The notes beneath the pieces were generated by a model. That model searched no databases. It saw nothing but the letters and a program-made list of their open reading frames with translations, and was not told where the DNA came from. Both the position numbers and the translations under genes were made by a program. From Intrasporangium calvum DSM 43043 (lineage in GTDB: Bacteria > Actinomycetota > Actinomycetes > Actinomycetales > Dermatophilaceae): a DNA stretch of 64,000 bases. Position 1 is the first letter of the stretch. The number at the start of each line of letters is the position of its first letter. Location of the stretch: positions 868,001 to 932,000 of the forward strand of contig NC_014830.1 of the NCBI RefSeq assembly GCF_000184685.1. Direction: 5' to 3'. This document shows, piece after piece, positions 51,921-60,702 of this stretch.

Positions 51921-53077
51921 GCCGCCCGACCGAGCAGGCGGGGCGGGTCGACCGGGTCCTCGTCGTCGGCAACGGCATCGCCGGCCTGACTGCGGCGGAC
52001 ACCTTGCGAGGGGCCGGCTTCGAGGGGGACCTCACCATCGTGGGGGACGAGACGCACGCGGCGTACAGCCGGCCCGCACTGTCGAAGGCTCTCCTCCATG
52101 ACGGCGACGATCTTTCTCACGAGCTCGCGCCGCCGACCCATGGGGCGACCGAGCTCCTCGGAGTGCGCGCGACCGGCCTCGACGTCGAGCGACGCCGCGT
52201 CGCGCTCGACGACGGGACGGACCTCCCCTACGACCGGCTCGTCATCGCCACGGGCTCCCGAGCGAGGCGACTGTCCGACCTCCCCGAAGAGCTGACTCTC
52301 CGGGGACTCGACGACGCGCTGCACCTCCGCAGCCGCCTCGCCGAGAAGCCGTCAGTGATCGTCGTGGGCGGGGGCCCGCTCGGCATGGAGATCGCCTCCG
52401 GCTGCCTCGCGGCCGGCTCCCAGGTGACCCTCGTGTCTCAGGGCGTCCCGCTCCTCCTGCAGCTCGGCCCGCACCTCGGCGAGGTCTTCACCGCGGCGGC
52501 CCGCGAGCGAGGGCTCACGGTCGTGGACACCGAGTACGCCCGCCTCGAGCGCGGTGGAGCGCATGCGGGGGCCAGCCGTGTCGTCCTCGACGACGGCACC
52601 GTCCTGGAAGCGGACCTCGTCGTCACAGCCGTGGGCGACGTCCCCAACACCGAGTGGCTCGCGAGCAGCGGCCTGGTGACCAGCGGACCGCTCACCGTCG
52701 ACAGCCGTGGGCTCGTGCGGCCCGACGTCGCCGCGGCCGGCGACCTCGCAGCGTTCCCCACGCCCTACGGCATACGCCGGATCCCGCTGTGGAGCAGTGC
52801 GATCGAGCAGTCCAAGGTTGCGGCAGCCGCGCTGATCCGCGGTCAGGAGGCGCCGACGCTGCACTTCCAGCCCTACTTCTGGACCGAGCAGTTCGGCCTC
52901 AGCCTCAAGGCGGTCGGCTACATGCCGGTGTTCGGCCCACCCGCCTACGTCGACGGTGGGCCCGGTGGCCCGGCGCTGATGCGATGGGCTCGCGAAGACG
53001 GGACCGGCGTTGCGGCTGCCCTCAACTACCGCATCCCGATTCCCCGGCTCCGGCGGGTGACCCAGCAGGCGGCGTAG
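51917..53077 (+). CDS. Ferredoxin reductase, FAD-dependent
   Basis: Pyridine-nucleotide-disulfide-type flavoprotein (386 aa) that passes electrons from NAD(P)H to the ferredoxin. FAD-binding VVGNGIAGLTAADTL at about 17-31, second Rossmann VIVVGGGPLGMEIA near 155, and VAAAGDLAAF, the FAD-contact motif. The C-terminal domain is of the rubredoxin/P450-reductase type. Its gene overlaps the ferredoxin by 4 bp and is 10 bases from the LysR gene. Confidence 0.92.
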   Translation: MSRPTEQAGRVDRVLVVGNGIAGLTAADTLRGAGFEGDLTIVGDETHAAYSRPALSKALLHDGDDLSHELAPPTHGATELLGVRATGLDVERRRVALDDGTDLPYDRLVIATGSRARRLSDLPEELTLRGLDDALHLRSRLAEKPSVIVVGGGPLGMEIASGCLAAGSQVTLVSQGVPLLLQLGPHLGEVFTAAARERGLTVVDTEYARLERGGAHAGASRVVLDDGTVLEADLVVTAVGDVPNTEWLASSGLVTSGPLTVDSRGLVRPDVAAAGDLAAFPTPYGIRRIPLWSSAIEQSKVAAAALIRGQEAPTLHFQPYFWTEQFGLSLKAVGYMPVFGPPAYVDGGPGGPALMRWAREDGTGVAAALNYRIPIPRLRRVTQQAA

Positions 53078-53087
53078 ATTCGTCGCC

Positions 53088-54023
53088 ATGAGCGACGCGG
53101 GAGAGGGCACCACGGGCTCGGGGCTCGACCGGCTCGGGTCGGTCAACCTCAACCTCCTCGTGCCGCTCCTCGCGATTCTCGAGGAGCGGTCCGTGACGAG
53201 GGCGGCAGAGCGCGTGGGACTGACGCAGCCCGCGATGAGCCACGCCCTGCAGCGGATGCGACGGCTGCTCAACGACGACCTGCTCGTCCGGCACGGCAAC
53301 GACGTCACGGTGACTCCTCGCGGGCTCGAGCTCATCGCGCCGGTGCGGGCGACCCTGGAGCGCGCCGCTCAGGTCGTCAACTTCCCGTCCTTCGACCCGG
53401 CCGCCGACCGGCGGGTCATCACCATCGCCATGACGACGAGCACGGCGTTCGTTCTCGGGCCGCGGCTGAGCCGGCTGCTGCGCGAGCGGGCACCACACGC
53501 GACGCTCCGTATCCGCACGATCACCGTGGCGTCCGCCTCGACCTTCACGGAACACGGCGTCGACGTCGTCCTGCTCTCGGAGGCCTTCACCTCGCCCTAC
53601 CCACGCGAACGGCTCTACGACGACCGAATCGTCGTCGTCGCCTCGACGGACACCCCACCGGCGGCAACTGCACTCGACCTGCTCACCAGCGAGCCGCACG
53701 TTGTTGTCGACTCCGAGCGTCGCGTCTTCCCGTATGCCGTCCTCGACGAGCACGAGGTCACGTACCGGGTCGGCGTGCTCGTCTCGGACTTCCTCCTCGT
53801 CCCGTACCTCGTCGCGCGCGGGGGTGGCGTTGCGCTGCTGCGCTACCGGGTCGCCGCCGAGATGAGGACGCTCGTCGACCTGAGGATCGAGGAGGCGCCC
53901 TTCCGACTCCCCGGACTCGGCATCGACCTGGTCTTCAACCCGCACCTGGCCGACCAGTACTTCATGGCCTGGCTGCGTCAACTGCTGTTCGAGGCGGCCC
54001 GTCCCTGCCCCACTCGACCCTGA
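53088..54023 (+). CDS. LysR-family regulator
   Basis: 311 aa with an N-terminal winged helix-turn-helix (SVTRAAERVGLTQPAMSHALQRMRR) and a substrate-binding-like C-terminal domain. The VNLNLLVPLLAILEERSVTRAA opening is like the NodD/NahR branch, which often responds to aromatic effectors. It is in line with the P450 operon and converges on the second TetR gene with 3 bases between stops. Confidence 0.88.
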   Translation: MSDAGEGTTGSGLDRLGSVNLNLLVPLLAILEERSVTRAAERVGLTQPAMSHALQRMRRLLNDDLLVRHGNDVTVTPRGLELIAPVRATLERAAQVVNFPSFDPAADRRVITIAMTTSTAFVLGPRLSRLLRERAPHATLRIRTITVASASTFTEHGVDVVLLSEAFTSPYPRERLYDDRIVVVASTDTPPAATALDLLTSEPHVVVDSERRVFPYAVLDEHEVTYRVGVLVSDFLLVPYLVARGGGVALLRYRVAAEMRTLVDLRIEEAPFRLPGLGIDLVFNPHLADQYFMAWLRQLLFEAARPCPTRP

Positions 54024-54026
54024 TGG

Positions 54027-54644
54027 TCAGCGGCGGCGGCCGATCGAGGCGACCCAGCTCTCGGCGAGGACGTCGAGCATCTCGTCGCGCGCCACGCCCC
54101 AACGGTCCGGCTGCCACTGGCGCGCAACGTGGTCGAGCTCGGTGATGGCGAGGACGCTCCGGAAGTGACGGGTGGTGGCCGGGAAGCGCTCGGCCCGGTC
54201 CAGGCCGTCCCTGATGTCGCCGATCGCCTCATCCAGCCACTCGTCAAGGAGGGTGCGGATCTCCGGGTCGACCGCGGCGGCGGCGTGGGCGGTGGTCGTG
54301 TAGGGGCGGATCGCGTCCCAGCGCTCGGAGGTCGTGGCGAGCCACGACCGGATCCGCTCGGGTGAGCCGTCCTCGACGACCGCGACGAGCTCGTTCTCGG
54401 TGGACCCGCGCTCGGCCGACGGGACCCGGGCCAGCAGGGCGTTGAGCCGCTCGGCGAGGAGAGCCTTGACGACCTCGACCTTGGACGGGAAGTAGGCGTA
54501 GAAGGTCACCCGGGTGGTGCCGGCCGCCGTCGCGATGTCGTCGACCGTCGTCGTGGCGTAGCCCTTCGAGACGAACAGGTCCAAGCCGGCGTCGAGCAGG
54601 AGCGTGCGCGTCATCTCCCTCTGTGCCGCACGCAGCCTCGCCAT
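54027..54644 (-). CDS. TetR-family regulator, divergent from the MFS gene
   Basis: 205 aa: helix-turn-helix YATTTVDDIATAAGTTRVTFYAYFPSK and a helical C-terminal domain, paralogous to the TetR at 49725. The ATG at 54644 gives the same MxxLRxAQ start as the paralogue; longer frames run into the promoter. A palindromic site in the divergent promoter, repeated before the hydrolase operon, is its likely operator. Confidence 0.9.
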   Translation of the reverse strand: MARLRAAQREMTRTLLLDAGLDLFVSKGYATTTVDDIATAAGTTRVTFYAYFPSKVEVVKALLAERLNALLARVPSAERGSTENELVAVVEDGSPERIRSWLATTSERWDAIRPYTTTAHAAAAVDPEIRTLLDEWLDEAIGDIRDGLDRAERFPATTRHFRSVLAITELDHVARQWQPDRWGVARDEMLDVLAESWVASIGRRR

Positions 54645-54690
54645 GGCGCCAGCGTAGGGCACGGAGAGCGGCGCTCGTGCACGGTGCTCA

Positions 54691-54730
54691 TTGGAAATAC
54701 GATATGAGCAGCCTATTAACACTATGTAAA
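54691..54730 (+). promoter_or_regulatory. MFS promoter with TetR-type operator
   Basis: TTGGAA (54691-54696) and TATTAA (54714-54719) are 17 bases apart in an AT-rich pocket. TTAACACTATGTAAA (54716-54730), an imperfect 6-3-6 palindrome TTnACA-CTA-TGTnAA, overlaps the -10. The same core recurs at 56556. Confidence 0.75.
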
Positions 54731-54845
54731 GCAATATGACACCTTGCCCAGCAGAATGATCTCGTGCGCTTCGGTGGCGAGCCCGGCCGTCATCACCGAC
54801 TGGCTGACCGTTCGACATGGCCCTTCAACGAGGAAGACATCAGCA

Positions 54846-56462
54846 ATGACGCAGACCCTCCGGCGCGTTCCGGGCTACACCGCCACGGTGATAGCCGGCT
54901 CCTTCGCCGTCCTCCTGGCCCAAGTGGCCTACTCGCTTCCAGGTGCCCTCAACGGCACGTTCCAGCAGGAGTTCCAGGCCACCGGCTCCGAGCTGACCTG
55001 GATCACCGCCGCCTTCGCGATCCCGATGGTCGTCTTCGAGCTGACGACCGGCGTGATCGGCGACCTGTTCGGCCGCAAGCGCCTGCTCCAGGCCGGCGCT
55101 CTGCTCACCGTCATCGGCTCGCTCGTCGCGGCCCTCGCCGGCACCGTGCAGGTGATGTGGGTCGGTCAGATCGTCGCCGGTCTGGGAGCCGCAGTGCTCT
55201 ACCCGATCTCCTTGGCGATGATCGCGGCTCTCGCGCCCAGCCACGACGCCCGTGCGAAGGCGATCGCTCTCTGGGCGGGATTCCTGTCCATCGGCGCGGC
55301 CATCTCGCCCCTGCTCGGTGGCGCCTTCGCGGCGAGCGGCAACTGGCGCGGCGCCTACATCGTCGTCATCGTCGCCGCGCTCGCCTCGATCCTCATCACG
55401 TCGCGGGCGACCGACTCCTCGGCACCGGAAGGCCGCAAGCTCGACGTCCCAGGGCAGGTCACCCTCGCGGTCGGTCTCATCGCCGTGCTCTATGCCGCGA
55501 CGCAGGGCTCCGACTCGGGCTTCCTCCAGCCGAGCGTGGTCGCCGCGTTCGTGGTGGGCGTGCTGCTCCTCATCGCCTTCGTCGTCATCGAGTTGCGAAC
55601 CGAGTCGCCGCTCCTGCACCTGCACCTCTTCGCCAACCGGGCGTATGCCGTCGTCGCGATCGCCACGGTCATCGGCATGTTCGCCTTCCTGGCCACTGCC
55701 TTCTCGATGAGCATCTGGCTGGGGGCGATCCAGCACCAGAACCCGCTGATCATCGGCGTGATGTTCCTCTTCATCCAAGGTCCTGCCTTCGTCCTGGTTC
55801 CGGTCGTCTCCCACTTGATCCGCAACGTGCCGGCGCGCTGGATCCTCACGAGCGGTTTCGTTCTCATGGCTGCCGGCGGCTTCTGGCCCTCGACCTTCGA
55901 CGTCAACGACCTGGGCTGGACCCGCTTCATCGCCCCGATGCTCCTGCTCGGCATGGGCTTCGCCCTCACGGTCGGCTCCATCACCGCCGTGGCGATCAAC
56001 ACCGTCCCCGTGCGCCTCGCGGGGATGGCGAGCGCGACGACCAACCTCCTGCGCGATCTCGGTTTTGCGCTCGGGCCGGTCCTCATCGGCGCGGTGGCCT
56101 TCAGCAAGGCGAATGAGTGGATGCTCGAGAAGATCGGCCCGGTGATCGGCGCGTCCGGCCTCCGGCCGCCGTTCAGCGACATCGCGGCTGGCATCGCCCA
56201 CCAAGGCGGCGCCATGGCGATCAACTCCATGCCCGTGGTTCCGGGACCGGGACCGGACCTGCCTCCCGTCCCGATGCCGGCGCAGCTCCAGCAGCTGGCT
56301 TTCGAGTCCCTCGGTGACGCCTTCAACACGGCCTTCCTGCTCGCTGGGGTCTGCGCCCTGCTCGCCGCCGCCCTGACGCTCTTCGGCCTGTTCGGGCACC
56401 ACGAGCCGTCGTCCGAGGTCGAGAGCGGGGAGCACGACGACGAGCTCGCCGCCACCCGCTGA
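54846..56462 (+). CDS. MFS transporter, DHA2 (14-helix) type
   Basis: Major facilitator (538 aa) with 12-14 hydrophobic helices. The DHA2-like first half shows LTWITAAFAIPMVVFEL and GDLFGRKRLLQAG, the A-loop motif. Relatives export drugs or organic acids. The C-terminal 30 residues are acidic and cytoplasmic. It is divergent from the TetR gene; the operator at 54716 suggests induction by a pathway compound, so it may import the substrate or export an intermediate. A hairpin follows. Confidence 0.9.
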   Translation: MTQTLRRVPGYTATVIAGSFAVLLAQVAYSLPGALNGTFQQEFQATGSELTWITAAFAIPMVVFELTTGVIGDLFGRKRLLQAGALLTVIGSLVAALAGTVQVMWVGQIVAGLGAAVLYPISLAMIAALAPSHDARAKAIALWAGFLSIGAAISPLLGGAFAASGNWRGAYIVVIVAALASILITSRATDSSAPEGRKLDVPGQVTLAVGLIAVLYAATQGSDSGFLQPSVVAAFVVGVLLLIAFVVIELRTESPLLHLHLFANRAYAVVAIATVIGMFAFLATAFSMSIWLGAIQHQNPLIIGVMFLFIQGPAFVLVPVVSHLIRNVPARWILTSGFVLMAAGGFWPSTFDVNDLGWTRFIAPMLLLGMGFALTVGSITAVAINTVPVRLAGMASATTNLLRDLGFALGPVLIGAVAFSKANEWMLEKIGPVIGASGLRPPFSDIAAGIAHQGGAMAINSMPVVPGPGPDLPPVPMPAQLQQLAFESLGDAFNTAFLLAGVCALLAAALTLFGLFGHHEPSSEVESGEHDDELAATR

Positions 56463-56480
56463 GCGACCACCTGTAGTCGG

Positions 56481-56519
56481 CGGGTGGAGGCCGCCGCGCC
56501 CGTGCGGGGCCTCCACCCG
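56481..56519 (+). terminator. Hairpin after the MFS gene
   Basis: CGGGTGGAGGCC (56481-56492) pairs perfectly with GGCCTCCACCCG (56508-56519) around a 15-base loop that can pair further. It is 18 bases after the MFS stop and separates it from the hydrolase operon. Confidence 0.8.
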
Positions 56520-56555
56520 TCCGACCTTCACCCGTTTTACGTACTGATCATTCAA

Positions 56556-56570
56556 TTGACACTATGTAAG
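56556..56570 (+). promoter_or_regulatory. Second TetR-type operator, before the hydrolase operon
   Basis: TTGACACTATGTAAG shares 13 of 15 bases with the site at 54716, in the same orientation, and sits 77 bases before the operon start in an AT-rich stretch. The promoter boxes here are not clear. Confidence 0.7.
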
Positions 56571-56646
56571 AATTAATGTCAGCCTTCAACATCGCCCGTC
56601 CGGGCGTACCACGACGTGAGCAAGGACGCTGACGAAAGGAGAGCCG

Positions 56647-57633
56647 GTGAACGGCAAACCCTCTGCCGAGGTCCTCACCGTCAACACGGTGCTCGGCCCG
56701 GTGCCCGCCCACGAGCTCGGCGTGGTCTCGATCCACGAGGCGCTGCTGTCCGTGGTCCCCGGCGCCGAGCACGCGTTCGACGTGACCATCGACCGGGTCG
56801 AGGTCTTCGAGACCCTCGCAGCAAAGCTGCGTGACTTCCGCGAGCACGGCGGGGGCACGATCGTCGACAGCACCGGCATGTTCCACGGCCGTGACGTCCG
56901 GCTCCACGAGGCGCTCTCGCGGTCGACCGGCGTGCACATCGTCGCGTCGACGGGCATGGGCCCCGAGGAGATGCTGGGTGGGTACTTCCTCACCCCGCAG
57001 ACCAACCCCCCGACGCCGTGGCCGGCGGAGAAGTTCGCCGACCTCTTCGCCAAGGAGGTCACCGAGGGAATGGTCGTGCCCCGGGTCGAGCGCCGCGGAG
57101 CAGCCGGCATGGTCACGACGACGGCGACGCGCGGCGGCATGACGGCCACCGACGAGAGCCTCTTCCGCGGCGCGGCCCGGGCGGCCATGAGCACCGGTGT
57201 CCCGCTCTCGATCCGTTTCGGCGCGGACGCACTCCGCGACCTGGACGTCGTCCTCGACGAGCGGATCCCGGCCGACCGTGTCGTGGTCGGCGGGCTCGAC
57301 CGCGCCGTGGCGTATGCCGCTGGGTGGCCTCTCGAGGTCGCCGGCCGTGGCGCGTACGTCGCCCTCGACCACGTCGGCACCGAGGGCGCCGAGTATGCCA
57401 CCGACGCCGAACGCGTCGCCCTCGTCGCCGCGCTCGTGGCCGCCGGTCACGGCAACCGAGTGCTGCTGTCGACGGGCGCCACCGGCGTCTCCAAGGGCGA
57501 GCCCGGGGTCGACGTGCCCTACAGCCACGTGCTGACGGCCTTCGTCCCCCTCCTCAAGGCCCACGGCGTCGGCGACGACGACGTGCAGCGGATCCTCGTG
57601 GACAACCCGCGCAACCTGCTCTCGGTGCGATGA
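56647..57633 (+). CDS. Phosphotriesterase-family protein lacking metal ligands (probable pseudoenzyme)
   Basis: 328-aa amidohydrolase-fold protein, plainly homologous to the next gene along its length (VNTVLGPVPAHELGVVSIHE against VNTVLGPIPTEELGLVAVHE). Alignment of the two shows that nearly all metal ligands have gone: the second His of HxH is Ala32, the carboxylated Lys is Thr157, the two later His are Arg190 and Gly216, and the Asp is Gly277; only His30 remains. It is therefore unlikely to be a metal-dependent hydrolase and may support its active neighbour. The GTG follows AAAGGAG at 5 bases. First gene of the catabolic operon. Confidence 0.87.
   Translation: MNGKPSAEVLTVNTVLGPVPAHELGVVSIHEALLSVVPGAEHAFDVTIDRVEVFETLAAKLRDFREHGGGTIVDSTGMFHGRDVRLHEALSRSTGVHIVASTGMGPEEMLGGYFLTPQTNPPTPWPAEKFADLFAKEVTEGMVVPRVERRGAAGMVTTTATRGGMTATDESLFRGAARAAMSTGVPLSIRFGADALRDLDVVLDERIPADRVVVGGLDRAVAYAAGWPLEVAGRGAYVALDHVGTEGAEYATDAERVALVAALVAAGHGNRVLLSTGATGVSKGEPGVDVPYSHVLTAFVPLLKAHGVGDDDVQRILVDNPRNLLSVR
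57312..57325 (+). repeat. Dispersed repeat GTATGCCGCTGGGT, in the pseudoenzyme gene
   Basis: The 11-mer core is exact with one mismatch in the extension; read as Y-A-A-G. The only exact core copy in the 47.1-64 kb stretch. Confidence 0.75.
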
Positions 57634-57682
57634 CCGTCCCAGCGCCCCAGCCCGTCCAGACGCCGCCCGGAAGGTGAGTGCA

Positions 57683-58636
57683 GTGCCCAGAGTGAACACC
57701 GTCCTGGGGCCGATCCCCACGGAGGAGCTCGGTCTCGTAGCCGTCCACGAGCACATCGGGTACGGCATGCCGGGCTCCGAGCTCGACACGCGGTGGTGGA
57801 AGTCCCCCGAGGAGCGCTACGACGAGACGGTCCCCAAGCTGCGCCAGTTCCACGAGTACGGCGGCGGGACGTTCGTCGACGCGACCGGCATCTGCAACGG
57901 ACGCGACGTCAACTACTACCAGTCGCTCTCGGAGAAGACCGGCGTGCACATCGTCGCCTCCACGGGCTTCGTCGGCGGTGACACGGCCCTGCCCTTCTTC
58001 GCCCGCGCGAGCGTCGACTACCTCGCCGCCCACTTCATCCACGAGATCACCGTCGGCATCGGGACCACAGGCGGCAGGGCCGGCATCATCAAGGTCGGCG
58101 TCAGCCGCGGCGGGCGGATGACCGACCTCGACAAGCGGATCTACCGGGCCGCCGCCAAGGCAGCGCTCGCCACCGGCGTGCCGGTCCTGACCCACCTGGC
58201 CATCGACGCAGAGAACGCCATCGCGATCTTCACCGAGGAGGGCCTGCCGCTCGACCGGGTGCTCTTCGGCCACGTCGACGACGGCGTCAACGCCGACAAG
58301 ACCCGCGACACCTGGATCGCCGACCAGGGCGGCCGCATCGGTTTCGACACCTTCGGCTACGAGACCGAGCTGCCCGACCCGCCCTTCTGGGCTCGTCCCC
58401 GCAGGCAACGGCTCGAGCACTTCCTGCGCTTCATCGGCGAGGGTCGCCTCCACCAGGTCCTCGCCTCCGCCGACGCGAACTGCAGCCCGCTCGGCTGGCC
58501 CGGCGTCAAGGGCCACACCGTCAACTACATCTTCGAGGACCTCATCCCGGACCTCCGCGCCGCCGGTCTCGACGAGGCCGCCATCACGACGATCTTCGTC
58601 GACAACCCCGCGAGCTTCCTCAGCATCACGAACTGA
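57683..58636 (+). CDS. Phosphotriesterase-family metal-dependent hydrolase (probable lactonase)
   Basis: 317-aa amidohydrolase with a full binuclear metal site: His22 and His24 (VHEH), Lys137 in GIIKVGVSRGG, His171 in VLTHLA, His197 in FGHVDD, Asp264 in SADANC. Bacterial relatives are mostly lactonases or esterases, not phosphotriesterases. GTG 57683 is chosen since GGAAGG stands 8 bases before; a GTG 9 bases earlier would leave no spacing. It follows the pseudoenzyme by 49 bases. Confidence 0.9.
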   Translation: MPRVNTVLGPIPTEELGLVAVHEHIGYGMPGSELDTRWWKSPEERYDETVPKLRQFHEYGGGTFVDATGICNGRDVNYYQSLSEKTGVHIVASTGFVGGDTALPFFARASVDYLAAHFIHEITVGIGTTGGRAGIIKVGVSRGGRMTDLDKRIYRAAAKAALATGVPVLTHLAIDAENAIAIFTEEGLPLDRVLFGHVDDGVNADKTRDTWIADQGGRIGFDTFGYETELPDPPFWARPRRQRLEHFLRFIGEGRLHQVLASADANCSPLGWPGVKGHTVNYIFEDLIPDLRAAGLDEAAITTIFVDNPASFLSITN

Positions 58637-58650
58637 CAAGGACGACAGTC

Positions 58651-59775
58651 ATGCACTCCTCAGACCTCAAGAACCTCACCATCGCCGTCATCGGCGCCGG
58701 CTACGGCGGCGCAGCAGCGGCCAAGGCCCTCTCCCTGCTGGGCGCGAAGGTCAACGTCTACGAGCAGGCGAGCCAGATCCGCGAGGTCGGCGCCGGCATC
58801 GGCCTGCGTCCCTCCTCGATGGACCAGTTCCGCCAGTGGGGCATCTTCGACGCCATCGCCAAGGTCAGCTCGGCGAGCGACTATTTCGAGATCCTCAGCG
58901 CGACCGGCCACCCGATCATGAAGGACGAGTGGCCGGGCATGGAGGAGTACGCCGTCAAGACGCACACCCACCTCATCCACCGCGGCGACTTCATCGAGGC
59001 CCTCGTGGGCGTGCTCCCCGAGGGGATGGTCCACCTCGGCCACAAGCTCGCGCGCATCGAGGACAGGGGCGACCGGGCCGTCGCGACCTTCGCCAACGGC
59101 GTGACCATCGAGGCCGACCTCATCGTCGGCGCCGACGGCATCAAGTCGACGGTCCGCGAGCAGCTCTTCAGCAACCAGCAGCCGGTGTTCGCGGGCGAGC
59201 ACGCCTACCGCGCGGTCGTCGACGTCGACGACGCCCACGGCCTGGTCGTCGACGACAACCTGCGGATGTATGTCGGGCGCGGCACGAAGGTGTACGTCCT
59301 ACCGCTGCGCCACCGCGGCCAGATGTCCTTCGACGTGACTGCGCTGCGCACCGACAGCAGCTGGTCGCCCCAGCCGTCCAAGGATGACCTGATGGCGATG
59401 GTGGAGGGCTTCGACGAGCGGATCGTCGCGACGGCGGGCGACCTCGACATGTCCAAGGTCAACGTCCGCGCCGTCTATGACATCGACCCGGTCGACACAT
59501 GGCACTCCGACTCCGTCGCGCTGCTCGGCGACGCCGCCCACTCGATGTGCCACCACCAGGGCCAGGGCGCCAACTCTGCGATCCTCGACGCCGGCGGTCT
59601 CGCCGACGCCCTGCGTGAGGCGGCCTCCGTCAAGGAGGCGCTCGCCCTCTACCAGGCGACGCGCAAGCCGGTCACCGACGAGCTGCAGCGCATCTCCCGC
59701 CAGGGCTGGAGCGAGGACGAGATCAACGACGTCTTCCCCGGCCAGAAGCCCGCGGCCCAGCAGCCGCAGAGCTGA
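58651..59775 (+). CDS. FAD-dependent monooxygenase, class A (salicylate/hydroxybenzoate hydroxylase-like)
   Basis: 374-aa single-component flavin hydroxylase. GxGxxG in VIGAGYGGAAAAKAL near the N-terminus, DG motif in VGADGIKSTVR near 165, and GD motif in LLGDAAHSMCHHQGQGANSA near 290. These enzymes hydroxylate activated aromatic rings with NAD(P)H and O2. The substrate is not evident. AAGGA precedes the ATG. Fourteen bases after the phosphotriesterase-like gene, 3 before the hydrolase gene. Confidence 0.9.
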   Translation: MHSSDLKNLTIAVIGAGYGGAAAAKALSLLGAKVNVYEQASQIREVGAGIGLRPSSMDQFRQWGIFDAIAKVSSASDYFEILSATGHPIMKDEWPGMEEYAVKTHTHLIHRGDFIEALVGVLPEGMVHLGHKLARIEDRGDRAVATFANGVTIEADLIVGADGIKSTVREQLFSNQQPVFAGEHAYRAVVDVDDAHGLVVDDNLRMYVGRGTKVYVLPLRHRGQMSFDVTALRTDSSWSPQPSKDDLMAMVEGFDERIVATAGDLDMSKVNVRAVYDIDPVDTWHSDSVALLGDAAHSMCHHQGQGANSAILDAGGLADALREAASVKEALALYQATRKPVTDELQRISRQGWSEDEINDVFPGQKPAAQQPQS

Positions 59776-59778
59776 ACC

Positions 59779-60702
59779 ATGCCGCTGCATCCCGAGATCG
59801 CCAAGGTCCTCGCGAGCCTCCCGGCGCCGCCGCCGGGTCCACTCGACCCGGTCGCGATGCGCGCCGGCGAGGAGGCGATCGTCCCTCCCCCCGAGGAGCG
59901 CCTTCCACTCCCGTCGGTCGAGGACGTGACCGCGCAAACCCTCGTCGGCGACGTCACCGTTCGGGTCTACACCCCGACGGACTCAACGGCATACGGCGTG
60001 CTCGTCTACTTCCACGGCGGGGCGTTCTTCCTCGGCAGCCTCGACACGCACGACCACGTCGCACGGTCCCTGGCGAAGGAGACCGGGCTCAAGGTCGTCT
60101 CGGTCGACTACCGGCGGGCGCCCGAGGCGGCCTTCCCTGCGGGCCTCGACGACTGCTACGGGGTCGTCCGCTGGGTCGCCGAGCACGGCCAGAGCCTCGG
60201 CTGGGACGGCGAGACGCTGGCGATCGCCGGTGACAGCTCGGGAGGGACCTTCGCGGCCGCCGTGGCCGCGCTGGCGCACGACGACGGGTTCGACCGGATC
60301 ACGCACCAGGTCCTCTACTACCCGTCGCTGGACCTCGACTTCGACGAGGACCGCTACGCCTCGCTGCGGGAGAACGCGATCGGCCACGGCCTCGAGACCG
60401 CCGCCCTCAAGCCGTTCAACGCCTTCTACCTGGAGAGCGGCGCCGACCCCGCGGACCCCCGGGTCTCCCCGATCAAGCGCGCGAACCTCACCGGGCTGCC
60501 GAAGGCGCTCGTCGTCACCGGCGAGTTCGACCCGTTGCGCGACGAGGGTGAGCTGTATGCCGCTCGGTTGCGGGACGCTGGCGTCGATGCACGGGTCAGC
60601 CGGTATGCCGGAGCCGGTCACGGCTTCGTCCAGCACTTCTCGTGGATCCCGGAGTACCACCATGTCTTCGAGGAGACCGCGGCCTTCCTGGGCAGGCGGT
60701 GA
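59779..60702 (+). CDS. Alpha/beta hydrolase, HSL-type esterase
   Basis: 307-aa esterase. Oxyanion-hole motif HGGA (79-82), nucleophile Ser153 in GDSSGG, acid in GEFDPLRDEG and His in GAGHGF make a complete hormone-sensitive-lipase-family triad. It presumably opens an ester formed or taken up by the pathway. The stop overlaps the next gene by 4 bp. Confidence 0.92.
   Translation: MPLHPEIAKVLASLPAPPPGPLDPVAMRAGEEAIVPPPEERLPLPSVEDVTAQTLVGDVTVRVYTPTDSTAYGVLVYFHGGAFFLGSLDTHDHVARSLAKETGLKVVSVDYRRAPEAAFPAGLDDCYGVVRWVAEHGQSLGWDGETLAIAGDSSGGTFAAAVAALAHDDGFDRITHQVLYYPSLDLDFDEDRYASLRENAIGHGLETAALKPFNAFYLESGADPADPRVSPIKRANLTGLPKALVVTGEFDPLRDEGELYAARLRDAGVDARVSRYAGAGHGFVQHFSWIPEYHHVFEETAAFLGRR

Noticed and set aside
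54840-56555. 571-codon minus-strand frame opposite the MFS gene
   Set aside because: Antisense shadow that also crosses the terminator.
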